Assembly: GCF_029892155.1 (NCBI RefSeq)
Contig: NZ_JARZAG010000010.1
Location: forward strand, 124,001-188,000
Source: Kitasatospora sp. GAS204B
GTDB lineage: Bacteria > Actinomycetota > Actinomycetes > Streptomycetales > Streptomycetaceae
DNA length: 64,000 bases
Direction: 5' to 3'
The translations under genes and the position numbers were made by a program. Of this stretch, positions 49,742 to 57,933 are shown piece after piece. The notes beneath the pieces are model-generated. The model searched no databases. It was not told the DNA's origin and saw only the letters and a program-made list of their open reading frames with translations. How positions within the stretch are numbered: the first letter of the stretch is position 1; each line of letters opens with the position of its first letter.

Positions 49742-50965
49742 GTGAGCGTAACACCGGTACAACCGGCCTCGGCCGAACAGTTCGAGGCCGTTGATCTCTC
49801 CGTTCTCCGCAATCGACTCAGCGAGAAATGGATGCGCCACTCAGCCGAGATCATCCCCTCCTTCATCGCCGAAATGGACCTGCCCATAGCAGCTCCACTG
49901 ATCCAGGCGATACGGTCGCACCTGGAGGGCGGGGGCGATCTCGGCTACGCGTTCTCCTACACCGAGGACGCCCCGGTCCACCGGGCCTTCACCAGCTGGG
50001 CAGCAGAGCAGTTCCAGTGGGCCATCCGCTCCGACCAGGTGCTGCTGTTCCCGGATGTGATGAGGATCGTCGAGACGGGCATCGAGCAGTTCACCGACCC
50101 CGGCGACGCGATCGTCGTCGACATCCCCGCGTATCCGCCGTTCCTGGAGGCCGTTCCCGCCGCCCGCCGCACGCTGGTGGGAAATCCGATGGTCATCCGC
50201 GACGGCCGTTGGACGATTGATTTCGACGGCCTGGAGAAGAAATTCCGGGCCGGCGCCACCGGCTACATCCTCTGCAATCCGCACAACCCGACCGGACGGG
50301 TATTCACCGCCGACGAACTCGGCCGGATCCTCCGACTCGCCCGCGCCCACCGGGTCGCGGTCCTCTCGGACGAGGTCCACGCCCCGCTGGTCTTCCCCGG
50401 GCATACGCACCTTCCTCTCGCGGTGCTTCCGGAGGCATCCGACGTCCCGCTCGTCACGGCGATCTCCGCCAGCAAAGGCTGGAACATCGCCGGACTGAAA
50501 TGTGCCTTCGCCGTACCCAACTCACCGGAGGACATGGAACGGCTGTCCCGGATGCGGCCGCGGGACCGCGACGGAGTCGGAATTCTCGGCGTCTCCGCGA
50601 ACCTCGCCGCATTCACTGCCGGCGGACCCTGGCTGCATGATGTCCTCCGCCATCTGGACGCCAATCGGAGGCTCCTGCTGACCAGGATCCCCGAACTCCT
50701 GGGGGCCGACGTCTCATGGGTGCCTCCAGAGGGCACGTACCTGGGCTGGATCGACTGCCGGAATCTCGCCGGCCGTCTCGGCACGGATGACCTCGGCGAG
50801 TTCTTCCTCCAGCACGGCAACGTTGCCGTGAGTGACGGAAGGGAATACGGAAGCCCAGGTTTCATCCGGATCAACTTCGGCACCTCTCGCCCGATCCTCG
50901 AAAAGACGCTCCACGGGTTGGCCCGCGCCATGCGAACCGCCCGTCGCGGCGTTCTCACGAGCTGA
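49742..50965 (+). CDS. PLP-dependent aminotransferase/C-S lyase, MalY/PatB type
   Basis: 407-aa fold-type I PLP enzyme. Start of family alignment: LSEKWMRHSAEIIPSFIAEM (MalY/PatB K-W...D motif), GDLGYAFSYTEDAPVHRAFT, then VDIPAYPPFLEAVP, YILCNPHNPTGRVFTADEL, LSDEVHAPLVFPGHTHLPL (PLP Asp) and AISASKGWNIAGLKCAFAVP (Lys Schiff base). The overall pattern is MalY/PatB (cystathionine beta-lyase-like), a group that also contains true aminotransferases in antibiotic clusters. GTG at 49742 with GAGGAG nine bases upstream. It probably makes or trims an amino-acid precursor; substrate unknown. Confidence 0.88.
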   Translation: MSVTPVQPASAEQFEAVDLSVLRNRLSEKWMRHSAEIIPSFIAEMDLPIAAPLIQAIRSHLEGGGDLGYAFSYTEDAPVHRAFTSWAAEQFQWAIRSDQVLLFPDVMRIVETGIEQFTDPGDAIVVDIPAYPPFLEAVPAARRTLVGNPMVIRDGRWTIDFDGLEKKFRAGATGYILCNPHNPTGRVFTADELGRILRLARAHRVAVLSDEVHAPLVFPGHTHLPLAVLPEASDVPLVTAISASKGWNIAGLKCAFAVPNSPEDMERLSRMRPRDRDGVGILGVSANLAAFTAGGPWLHDVLRHLDANRRLLLTRIPELLGADVSWVPPEGTYLGWIDCRNLAGRLGTDDLGEFFLQHGNVAVSDGREYGSPGFIRINFGTSRPILEKTLHGLARAMRTARRGVLTS

Positions 50966-51011
50966 CACCTGCTCAGGGCCGCTGCCGCTGCTGGTCACGG
51001 GTGGAGCACCC

Positions 51012-51064
51012 GGAACGCAGGAGGGGGTGTACCGCTTGCGGCGGTACACCCCCTCCTGCGTTCC
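51012..51064. terminator. Long bidirectional stem-loop between convergent genes
   Basis: A perfect 24-bp stem (51012-51035 with 51041-51064) closes a 5-nt loop, between the PLP-enzyme stop (50965) and the FkbH-like stop (51072). It should terminate both converging transcripts. Confidence 0.9.
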
Positions 51065-51071
51065 CGCCGGA

Positions 51072-52145
51072 TCAGGTCAGGTCCTCCAACTGCACGTGGC
51101 CGGGCATCGGGATCCCGGCGGTGTGATCCTCCCGCTCCAGGAGCACGGCACGCTCCCCGGTAGCGCCGGCCTTGGCCCGGAAGCCGGCCAGCCGGAACGC
51201 CACGTACATCGGCCGGTTCCGGCCGGTGTCGACGAACTCCGCGCGGAGCGTGGCCCCGGCGGCCACGGAGCGGTTCACCAGGAAGGCCAGCAGCATCGAC
51301 CCGACCCCGCGGTTGAGCACCCGACAGGACGTGAGCAGGAGCTTGACGACCCAACTGTCACCGTCGCGCTCGATCAGGGCCAACCCGACCTTGCCGTAGC
51401 TGCCGAACCGGTCGGCCACCTCGGCGACCAGAAGCTCATGGCGATCGGACCGGATGCACGCCGCCAACTCGTCCAGGTCGTAGGTGTGACCCGTGGAGTT
51501 CAGCTGGTTGGTCCGCAACGTGAGCTCCTGCAGGCGCTCCAGATCGCCGACCCCCGCCTGCTGCACGTGCAACGTGAGACCCAGCGTGGCCAGGAACTCG
51601 GTCGGCGGGCCGTCGTGGCACTCCTCCGCCTGAGTCCTGGCGATCTCGTCCTGGTAGAGCCGGCGTCGCTGGGCCGCCTCGCCGGTCCGGGCTCCGGCGA
51701 AGGCCGGGTGGTCGAGAAACGAGGCGGCGGCGTCGGGGTGGAAGCACCGGACCTCGGGAAACCGGAATGCCACCTCAGCCCGCTCCACCGGGTCGTCATC
51801 GACGAAGACGATGGTTTCCGGCGCGAGTTGGAGGTCAGCGGCGATGGCCGCGACCGACTCCGACTTGGCCCCCCAGCCGATCCGGGGGTGCAGGAAGTAC
51901 TCGGCCAGACCGAACTCCCGCAGCCGGCCCCACGCAAGCTGCTCGTCGTTGCGGCTGGCCACCGAGTGCAGGATGCCGCGCCGGTCGAGCTCTTTGATCG
52001 ATTGGGCTACCACCGGATCCACCTGGACATCCGAGTCCTCCAGCAGTACCCCGTGCCACAGCGTCTGGTCGAGGTCCCAGACGATGACCTTGACCGCAGG
52101 CGCATCCTGGCTTCGTGCTGTCGTTTCCAGACCAAGGGCCGACAT
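51072..52145 (-). CDS. FkbH-like glyceryl-ACP synthase (HAD-GNAT)
   Basis: 357-aa two-domain protein. The N-terminal HAD domain begins VKVIVWDLDQTLWHGVLLED (DxDxT, near residue 22) with later RNDEQLAWGRLREFG and FVDDDPVERAEVAF; the C-terminal GNAT-like part includes LRTNQLNSTGHTYDLDELAA and LLTSCRVLNRGVGSMLLAFL. FkbH proteins take D-1,3-bisphosphoglycerate, remove phosphate and load the glyceryl group on a carrier protein, starting the hydroxymalonyl/methoxymalonyl-ACP route. I chose ATG at 52145 (GGGAG six bases upstream) over 52163 and 52181. It is the last gene of the extender-unit operon, 48 bp after the ACAD gene. Confidence 0.92.
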   Translation of the reverse strand: MSALGLETTARSQDAPAVKVIVWDLDQTLWHGVLLEDSDVQVDPVVAQSIKELDRRGILHSVASRNDEQLAWGRLREFGLAEYFLHPRIGWGAKSESVAAIAADLQLAPETIVFVDDDPVERAEVAFRFPEVRCFHPDAAASFLDHPAFAGARTGEAAQRRRLYQDEIARTQAEECHDGPPTEFLATLGLTLHVQQAGVGDLERLQELTLRTNQLNSTGHTYDLDELAACIRSDRHELLVAEVADRFGSYGKVGLALIERDGDSWVVKLLLTSCRVLNRGVGSMLLAFLVNRSVAAGATLRAEFVDTGRNRPMYVAFRLAGFRAKAGATGERAVLLEREDHTAGIPMPGHVQLEDLT

Positions 52146-52193
52146 GCTGTCTCCCACTCCCATTCTCTTTCGAAGAGGCACGGACTCGCGCCG

Positions 52194-53372
52194 CTACAGG
52201 ACCGACGCGCCGTCAACGCGCGGGTAGGCCAGTCGCTGGATGTGCCCCGCGATGGTGGCCTGGTGGATCTGCTCCGTCCCCTCCACCAGCTCCAGCAGCT
52301 TCGCGTCACGGAACGCCCGCTCCACCGGATGGCCCGCGGACGTGCCGAAGGCTCCGTGCAGTTGGAGCGCATCGCGCGTCGCCCGGGCCGCCGTACGGGC
52401 CGATCGGTACTTCGCCATCGAGGTGTAGACCAACGCCTCCGGCGCACCCTCCTCCCGCAGCCTGGCGGCCTCCGCGCAGAGCAGACGGGCCGCCGCGGTC
52501 TCCACCAGCATGTCGCTGAGCATGGCGCGCACCAGCTGGTGGTCCAGGAGCGGCGACCCGAACTGATGGCGTTGCGCTGTGCGGTCGGCGCAGTTGCGCA
52601 ACGATGCCTGGGCCAGGCCGACTCCGCCCCAGGCCAGGCAGAACCGCCCGTGGTCCAGCGCCGTGGCCGCCACGTGCCGCAGCCCGCTGGCGGGGCGGCC
52701 CACGACCCGCCGTGCGGGCACCACGACCTCGTTCATGGCCAGCTGGGCGAGCCCGGCCGCCCGGAATCCCAACAGCGGCTCGATCGGGGTGACTTCGACC
52801 CCGGGATCGGCCCGGTCCACCAGGAGGGCGATCGGCCCGCCCGGCGACTGGGCCAGAACCAGGAACAGGTCCGCGTCCTGGCCTCCGCTGAGCCAGGTCT
52901 TGACGCCGGTGATCCGGTAGCCCTCAGCTGCCGGCTCGGCGTGGCTACGCACCCCCTCCGCGTCGCTGCCGGCCTCCGGCTCGCTCAAGGCGAACGCCAA
53001 CTGCCGCCGGCCGCCGGCGGCCTCGGCCAGGACAGTGGCCGCCAGCTCGTGGTTGCCCCAACGGCCGATCGCCTCGGCCGCCATCATGTGCGCGGTGAGC
53101 ACGCTCAGCAGCGAGACCCACTGACCGCCCAACTCCTCGCAGAGCGCGCCCAACTCGTACTGGTTCAGCGCCAGGCCGCCCACATCGCGCGAGCGGCAGG
53201 GCAGCAGCAACCCCCGCTCGCCGAGTTCCCCCAGGAGGCCCTCGGGCAACCGTCCCGCTGCCTCGGCCGCCTGGATGTCGACGGTTCGCAGCACCTCCCG
53301 CAGTCCCTGCAGCGCGCGGCCGCCAACCCCGGCCGCCGAGGTGGCCGGGGTTGGCGTGGTCGGCGAGCTCAC
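52194..53372 (-). CDS. Acyl-CoA dehydrogenase-like enzyme 1 (extender-unit oxidation)
   Basis: 392-aa flavoprotein of the ACAD superfamily (FkbI/ZmaE/ZmaI type). It reads ALCEELGGQWVSLLSVLTAH, LAFALSEPEAGSDAEGVRSH, YRITGVKTWLSGGQDADLFL, RHQFGSPLLDHQLVRAMLSD and ends LQLHGAFGTSAGHPVERAFR with LELVEGTEQIHQ, where the Glu of VEGT is at the classical catalytic position. Predicted to oxidise a 2-hydroxy- or 2-amino-3-oxopropionyl-ACP to the corresponding malonyl-ACP. GTG at 53372 overlaps the ACP stop as GTGA. It is paired with a second, distinct ACAD at 55752-56897. Confidence 0.88.
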   Translation of the reverse strand: MSSPTTPTPATSAAGVGGRALQGLREVLRTVDIQAAEAAGRLPEGLLGELGERGLLLPCRSRDVGGLALNQYELGALCEELGGQWVSLLSVLTAHMMAAEAIGRWGNHELAATVLAEAAGGRRQLAFALSEPEAGSDAEGVRSHAEPAAEGYRITGVKTWLSGGQDADLFLVLAQSPGGPIALLVDRADPGVEVTPIEPLLGFRAAGLAQLAMNEVVVPARRVVGRPASGLRHVAATALDHGRFCLAWGGVGLAQASLRNCADRTAQRHQFGSPLLDHQLVRAMLSDMLVETAAARLLCAEAARLREEGAPEALVYTSMAKYRSARTAARATRDALQLHGAFGTSAGHPVERAFRDAKLLELVEGTEQIHQATIAGHIQRLAYPRVDGASVL

Positions 53373-53638
53373 CGGAGGGAGGACACGGCCGCGGTGTCGG
53401 CCGCCGCCCGCTTGGCCGCGACGAAGGCGCAGATCCGCTCGACCGAAAGGAAGTTGCCCAGATCCAGGTCGGTGCCCTGCGCGAAGATTCCGAACTGCCG
53501 CTCCAACCACATCACCAGCTGGACCGCGAACAGCGAGTTCACGTAGCCGCCGGCGAAGATGTCCTGGTCGTCTGCGACCTCGGCGCCACCGACGCCGGCT
53601 GCCACGAAGGAACGGATCGCGATGATGTCGTCAGCCAC
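53369..53638 (-). CDS. Discrete acyl carrier protein 2 (FkbJ/ZmaD-type)
   Basis: 89-aa carrier protein with the modification Ser in DIFAGGYVNSLFAVQLVMWL, followed by FGIFAQGTDLDLGNFLSVER. The VNSLFAxQL form again marks an extender-unit carrier protein. GTG at 53638 overlaps the end of the dehydrogenase gene and its stop overlaps the ACAD start, so it is coupled at both sides. The best reading is that one of the two such carriers is glycerylated by the FkbH protein and the other aminoacylated by the aaRS-like ligase; which does which is not evident. Confidence 0.88.
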   Translation of the reverse strand: MADDIIAIRSFVAAGVGGAEVADDQDIFAGGYVNSLFAVQLVMWLERQFGIFAQGTDLDLGNFLSVERICAFVAAKRAAADTAAVSSLR

Positions 53639-54521
53639 GGTCGGCCTCCTCGCGGATCTGTCCGCGCTCGTCGTAGGTGTAGAAGCCCTTGCCGTTCTTG
53701 CGCCCGTGCAGCCCGGCGTCCACCAGCTGCTTGAGCAGGACGCACGGACGGTACTTGGGGTCGTCGAAGTTCTCCAACAGCACCTCAAGCGAGTACAGGA
53801 TCGTGTCGAGGCCGATGAGATCGGCCGTCTCCAGCGGCCCCATGGTGTGGCCGAAGCACTTCTTGAACAGTCGGTCGATGTCCCGGACGGATGAGACACC
53901 CTCGTGCAGCAGGAAGATCGCCTCGTTGATGGTGAGCATCAGGACGCGGTTCGTCACGAAGCCGGGCGAATCCTCGACAACGATGCTCTCCTTCCCGATG
54001 CCCGCCAGGATGTCCTGGGTGAGTCGCACGGTGTCCGCACTCGTGTGGTAGCCACGGATGACCTCGACGAGCGGCTTCAGCGGCGCCGGGTTCATGAAGT
54101 GCGTCCCGATGACGCGGTCCGGACGGCCGGTCAGCGCGGCGACCTTGGTGATCGGGATGGCCGAGGTGTTCACGGCGAGCACGCACTCCTCGGGGCAGAC
54201 CTCGTCCAGGCCGGGGAAGATCCCCTGCTTGACGCCCCAGTTCTCGGTGGCGTTCTCCACCACGAACTGGGCGTTCCCGAGCGCGGCCAGACCGGTGCTG
54301 AAGGAGATGTTCTGCAGCACGTCAGAAGCCGGCCGGGCCGGCGCCTCCTTGCGCAGCAGGGGGTAGAACCGGACGTTTCGCTCGATCTCGGTCTTGGCCC
54401 GTTCCAGCGCCCGCTCGTCGATGTCGACGAGCGCCACCGTGAACCCGGCCTCGGCGAACGCGTGCGACACGCCGATCCCCATCGTCCCCGCGCCGACCAC
54501 ACCGATGTTCCTGATGTCCAT
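53631..54521 (-). CDS. 3-hydroxyacyl-CoA dehydrogenase-like enzyme (FkbK/ZmaG type)
   Basis: 296-aa NAD-dependent dehydrogenase. NIGVVGAGTMGIGVSHAFAE near residue 4 is the Rossmann motif; VALVDIDERALERAKTEIER gives the NAD Asp; VVENATENWGVKQGIFPGLD, ILAVNTSAIPITKVAALTG-like CVLAVNTSAIPITKVAALTG, RVIGTHFMNPAPLKPLVEVI and VVEDSPGFVTNRVLMLTINE are family blocks, followed by the C-terminal dimer domain GHTMGPLETADLIGLDTILY. Predicted to oxidise the 3-hydroxyl of glyceryl- or seryl-ACP. It is the only such gene in the cluster part seen here, so it may serve both extender pathways, as ZmaG does. ATG at 54521 follows GGAGG closely. Confidence 0.9.
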   Translation of the reverse strand: MDIRNIGVVGAGTMGIGVSHAFAEAGFTVALVDIDERALERAKTEIERNVRFYPLLRKEAPARPASDVLQNISFSTGLAALGNAQFVVENATENWGVKQGIFPGLDEVCPEECVLAVNTSAIPITKVAALTGRPDRVIGTHFMNPAPLKPLVEVIRGYHTSADTVRLTQDILAGIGKESIVVEDSPGFVTNRVLMLTINEAIFLLHEGVSSVRDIDRLFKKCFGHTMGPLETADLIGLDTILYSLEVLLENFDDPKYRPCVLLKQLVDAGLHGRKNGKGFYTYDERGQIREEADRG

Positions 54522-54550
54522 GTTCCTCCAGTCAAATGTCATTTCCGACT

Positions 54551-55732
54551 TCACGAGGCCGACTTGTAGATTTCCGCCGGCCATTTATCGGGGTCGATGC
54601 CGTGGCGGCACACGAACGCGTAGGCGAACCGCTCCAACCCGAACCCGACGCAACCCGTGTACGCGTTCTCACCGCTCTCGACGGTGATGTCGAACGTGTC
54701 ACCGAAGAAGGTCTCGTGCAGGTTGAACGAGCCGGCCGCCAGATCGCGACCGCCCTCGATATCGAGTCGCAGCTCGTACTTCATCTCCAGCATCCGCTGC
54801 GACCAGATCTGCTCACCGGTCCGCGGCCCACCGAAGAAGGGGTCATTGGCCACCACGAGCCGTGCGGGGAGATCGAGAGACTCCACCAACCGCATCGTCG
54901 CGTTCATGAGCTCCCCCCGCTTCGAGCGGACGAACTCCCGGTCGCCGAGAAAAACGATCTCCCTGATGCTGAAGTCCCACAACCGCTCAAGCGTGCGGTG
55001 GTAACGCGACTCATGGCGAAACGACTTACCGCGGCTGGAGACCACCGTTCCGGCGCCCTCCAGGCGAGTCCCCTCCATTTCGTGGAAGGTGTGGTAGCAC
55101 ATGGTCGGCGGGAGGCAGTAGTCAGCGTTCCCGAAGTGCTCGGCCAGCCCGTCCCCGATGCTTTCCCGGCCGGCCGCGTACTCCGCGAACTTCCGGTACT
55201 CGTTGCTGTCCGTGTGCAGCCTGGTGACGAACATGACGAACTGCGGGAACGAGGAGAAGTACCCGCACCGGTGAAGCGTCTGGGTGCCGATCAGCGTGGG
55301 GTAGCGACGCTGTCGCCCGCCGAGCTCCCGAACGATCGCGGCGAACCGCTCGTCAAGCATGTCCATCAGTTCCAGCAGCGGGCTGCCGAGCGAGATCTGG
55401 CCCTCCCCCACCTCGGCCACGATCCGGCGCCCGAGCAACTCGCGGTACACGTCCTCCTGCACCGGAGCGCTTGCCGGGTGCTCCCAGAGGACCTTGGCCG
55501 CCGGGCTGCGCTGACTGAGGATGTCGGCTTCCACCACGTGGTGGAGCTGCTCGGCGAGCGACTCGGCGGAGGAGCCCGCCGAGAACTCCAGCTCGACGGC
55601 GGCCACCGCTTCCCCGTCGAACAGCAGACGGAAATCGGTGATGGCCTCGGAGACGAAGAAGATCTTCGAGGAGAGCTCCGGCGCCAGTTCTGCGGGCACC
55701 GGTGCCTTGAGTTCGATGGTTCGACGGGGCAT
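54551..55732 (-). CDS. Class II aaRS-like amino acid:[carrier protein] ligase
   Basis: 393-aa homologue of class II (SerRS-type) aminoacyl-tRNA synthetase catalytic cores lacking the tRNA-binding coiled coil. Pieces that match amino acid:carrier protein ligases: TLHRCGYFSSFPQFVMFVTR near 165, CYHTFHEMEGTRLEGAGTVV near 225, KSFRHESRYHRTLERLWDFS (motif 2 Arg region, with R-H-E) near 250, VANDPFFGGPRTGEQIWSQR near 310, LEMKYELRLDIEGG, SFNLHETFFGDTFDI and CVGFGLERFAYAFVCRHGID (motif 3, GLER) near 372. Such enzymes activate a small amino acid and load it on a phosphopantetheine arm. Placed between the dehydrogenases, it is best explained as making seryl-ACP (or glycyl/alanyl-ACP) for an aminomalonyl-type extender. 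ATG at 55732 with AAGGA six bases upstream; the N-terminal 120 residues are less conserved. Confidence 0.85.
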   Translation of the reverse strand: MPRRTIELKAPVPAELAPELSSKIFFVSEAITDFRLLFDGEAVAAVELEFSAGSSAESLAEQLHHVVEADILSQRSPAAKVLWEHPASAPVQEDVYRELLGRRIVAEVGEGQISLGSPLLELMDMLDERFAAIVRELGGRQRRYPTLIGTQTLHRCGYFSSFPQFVMFVTRLHTDSNEYRKFAEYAAGRESIGDGLAEHFGNADYCLPPTMCYHTFHEMEGTRLEGAGTVVSSRGKSFRHESRYHRTLERLWDFSIREIVFLGDREFVRSKRGELMNATMRLVESLDLPARLVVANDPFFGGPRTGEQIWSQRMLEMKYELRLDIEGGRDLAAGSFNLHETFFGDTFDITVESGENAYTGCVGFGLERFAYAFVCRHGIDPDKWPAEIYKSAS

Positions 55733-55751
55733 GACGTCCTTCCGAGTTGGG

Positions 55752-56897
55752 TCAGGGCCGGCCCGGCACGCCCAACAGCCTGGCGATGATGTCGCGTTGG
55801 ATCTCTGACGTGCCGCCGTAGACCGTGGTACCAAAGGCGTCACGCACCTCGTGCTCGATTCCGAGGTCCTTCGTGTAGCCGAGCGCGCCGTGCAGTTGTG
55901 CGGTATCCAGCGCGGACTGGACCAGTGACTCGCTGACGAAGAGCTTGAGCATGGAGCTCTCCAGCATGGCCAGGCGTCCCTCGCGCTTGAGTTCGCCGAC
56001 CTTGTAGAGCAGCAGCCGGGCCAACTCCAGGCGGACGCCCATGTCGGCGATGCGGTGCGACACGGCCTGGTGGTGCCCGATGGGCCGGCCGAACTGCCTG
56101 CGCGCGGCCGAACGCGCCACGCTGCCTTCCAGCAGACGGGCCAGTACGCCCACCTGACTGGCGCACATGAAGCCGCGCTCCCAGTCCATCGTGGCCGTGA
56201 AGATCTGGTACCCCGCGCCTTCGGCGCCCAGCAGGGCGTCGGCCGGAACCCGGCACTCCTGGAAGGAGAGCTCCCCCATCAGGCAACCCTCCAGCCCGGC
56301 CTTCTCGATCCGGCGGACGACCCGTAGTCCGGGGGTCGTGCTCGGCACCACGAACGCCGACAGTGCCGACTGCCCACCAGCCGTGCTGCCCGTGCGGGCG
56401 AACACGATGAACAGGTCGGCGCAGGGTCCGTTGCTGATGAAGCACTTCGCGCCGTCGATCACCCAGTCGTCGCCGTCGCGTCGAGCACTGGTGGTGATGC
56501 TGAGCATGTCCGAGCCGGCCTCGGCCTCGGTCAGCGCGTGGGCGCCGATCAGGGATCCGTCGACCAGTCCGGGCAGCCAGCGCCCCTTCTGGGCCGGTGT
56601 GCCGTGCTCCATCAGATAGACCATGCAGGCCCAGACGTGGTTGTTGACGGCGAACACCAGCCCGTTGTCCGTGCAGCCCTGGCCCAGCGCCTCGAACGCG
56701 AGGATCGCGGACAGCGGGTCCAGTCCGGCTCCGCCGTATTCCACAGGGGCGATCCAGCCGTGCACGCCGAATTCTGCCAGACGCTTCCAGCCGACCCGGT
56801 CGAAACCATCGCGAGCCTTTTCATCGGATTCGGCCGACAGCGCCCGAGCGAATTCCAGAACCTTATTGCGCAGTGCGTGATCTTCCGGGCCGAACAT
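55752..56897 (-). CDS. Acyl-CoA dehydrogenase-like enzyme 2
   Basis: 381-aa ACAD. Typical text: APVEYGGAGLDPLSAILAFE near 55, LVDGSLIGAHALTEAEAGSD near 120, WVIDGAKCFISNGPCADLFI near 148, AVSHRIADMGVRLELARLLL near 285 and QLHGALGYTKDLGIEHEVRD with FGTTVYGGTSEIQRDIIARL at the end. Unlike ACAD 1, the usual catalytic Glu site in the terminal motif is Gly (YGGTSEIQ), as in the ACAD subgroup that uses another Glu. ATG at 56897 with GGAGG seven bases upstream; it is the promoter-proximal gene of the extender operon, 19 bp before the aaRS-like gene, and divergent from the PPTase. Confidence 0.9.
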   Translation of the reverse strand: MFGPEDHALRNKVLEFARALSAESDEKARDGFDRVGWKRLAEFGVHGWIAPVEYGGAGLDPLSAILAFEALGQGCTDNGLVFAVNNHVWACMVYLMEHGTPAQKGRWLPGLVDGSLIGAHALTEAEAGSDMLSITTSARRDGDDWVIDGAKCFISNGPCADLFIVFARTGSTAGGQSALSAFVVPSTTPGLRVVRRIEKAGLEGCLMGELSFQECRVPADALLGAEGAGYQIFTATMDWERGFMCASQVGVLARLLEGSVARSAARRQFGRPIGHHQAVSHRIADMGVRLELARLLLYKVGELKREGRLAMLESSMLKLFVSESLVQSALDTAQLHGALGYTKDLGIEHEVRDAFGTTVYGGTSEIQRDIIARLLGVPGRP

Positions 56898-57123
56898 AGA
56901 ATCCTTCCTCCGGTCCCTGCTGCGAGCCGTCGGACCCGACTTCAGCCGAAGTTCCGACCGTGGTGGCACGGGTGGCCGGCAGGTCAGGAACAACTGACGG
57001 GGACAGCATTCCCGAGGAATGCCATCGAGACGCCATCGCGCGACCATCGACGAGCCACAGCCGGGCCCGCCAATAGCCTGCCTCCCTTGCTCCGGGACCT
57101 TCCTCCTGGTTCAGTTGACCCTC

Positions 57124-57921
57124 GTGAGCAACAGGTCACCGGAGAAAATACCCGAACTGACCGACCGCACCTGCCACGTGTGGTGGGCGGACTCGGACCA
57201 GGCAACGTCGATGAACGTGGAACTGCTATCCTCTGACGAACAGAGAAAGCGTTCCTCGCTACCGAAACCGTTCGACCGAGACCGGTTCACGGTCGGTCGT
57301 GTCCTGGTTCGTACGGTTCTCTCCGGCCTCACCGGATGCCCACCGGCCGAACTACGGTTCAGCCGCATCTGCGCTTACTGCGGCGGCCCGCACGGAAAAC
57401 CCCGGCTCCGGCTCCCGGGAAGCCAGATATTCTTCAACATCTCGCATTCCGGCCGACTGGTGGTCGCTGCCTTCGCCCGCTCGGCGGACGTCGGCGTGGA
57501 CGTGGAGGAGATCCAACCGGGTTTTGACGCCAGTGCCGCCGCGCGGTTCTCCTGCAGCGACGACGAGCAGTCGGTCCTGGCTTCGCTGCCGGACTCCGCC
57601 CGGGCCCCCGCGTTCTTCCGGTACTGGGCGCGGAAGGAAGCCGCGGTCAAGGCGACCGGCGAAGGCCTGCGCCGCTCCCTGCGGCTGATCGAGGTAGGGC
57701 ACCCGGACCATCGGCCTCGATTGCTCGCCCATACGTGGCGGCCCGCCATCGCCGCCGATGCCGAACTGCTCGACCTGCGGCCGGCGCCCGGGTACGCCGC
57801 CGCCCTGTGCCTGCTCGGTCCGGTGGACCGAGTTCAGACCTGGGACGCGCGCACCCTCCTCACCGCGGCGCCAGGCCTGACCCGCTCGTTTCCCCACCGG
57901 GCAGCAACGGTGGCCTACTGA
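57124..57921 (+). CDS. 4'-phosphopantetheinyl transferase, Sfp type
   Basis: 265-aa enzyme converting apo- to holo-carrier proteins with coenzyme A. Key motifs: QIFFNISHSGRLVVAAFARS near 105, VGVDVEEIQP (GVDVE, Mg-binding) near 128, FRYWARKEAAVKATGEGL (WxRKEAxxKA) near 168. A Cys-x-x-Cys in the N-terminal half (ICAYCGGPHGKPRL) is also typical. The start is uncertain: GTG at 57124 gives the normal length but has no obvious RBS; ATG at 57019 would add 35 atypical residues. It is followed 12 bp later by the NRPS gene and so should be cotranscribed, supplying holo forms of the many carrier domains. Confidence 0.9.
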   Translation: MSNRSPEKIPELTDRTCHVWWADSDQATSMNVELLSSDEQRKRSSLPKPFDRDRFTVGRVLVRTVLSGLTGCPPAELRFSRICAYCGGPHGKPRLRLPGSQIFFNISHSGRLVVAAFARSADVGVDVEEIQPGFDASAAARFSCSDDEQSVLASLPDSARAPAFFRYWARKEAAVKATGEGLRRSLRLIEVGHPDHRPRLLAHTWRPAIAADAELLDLRPAPGYAAALCLLGPVDRVQTWDARTLLTAAPGLTRSFPHRAATVAY

Positions 57922-57933
57922 GGTTGGTTCAAC

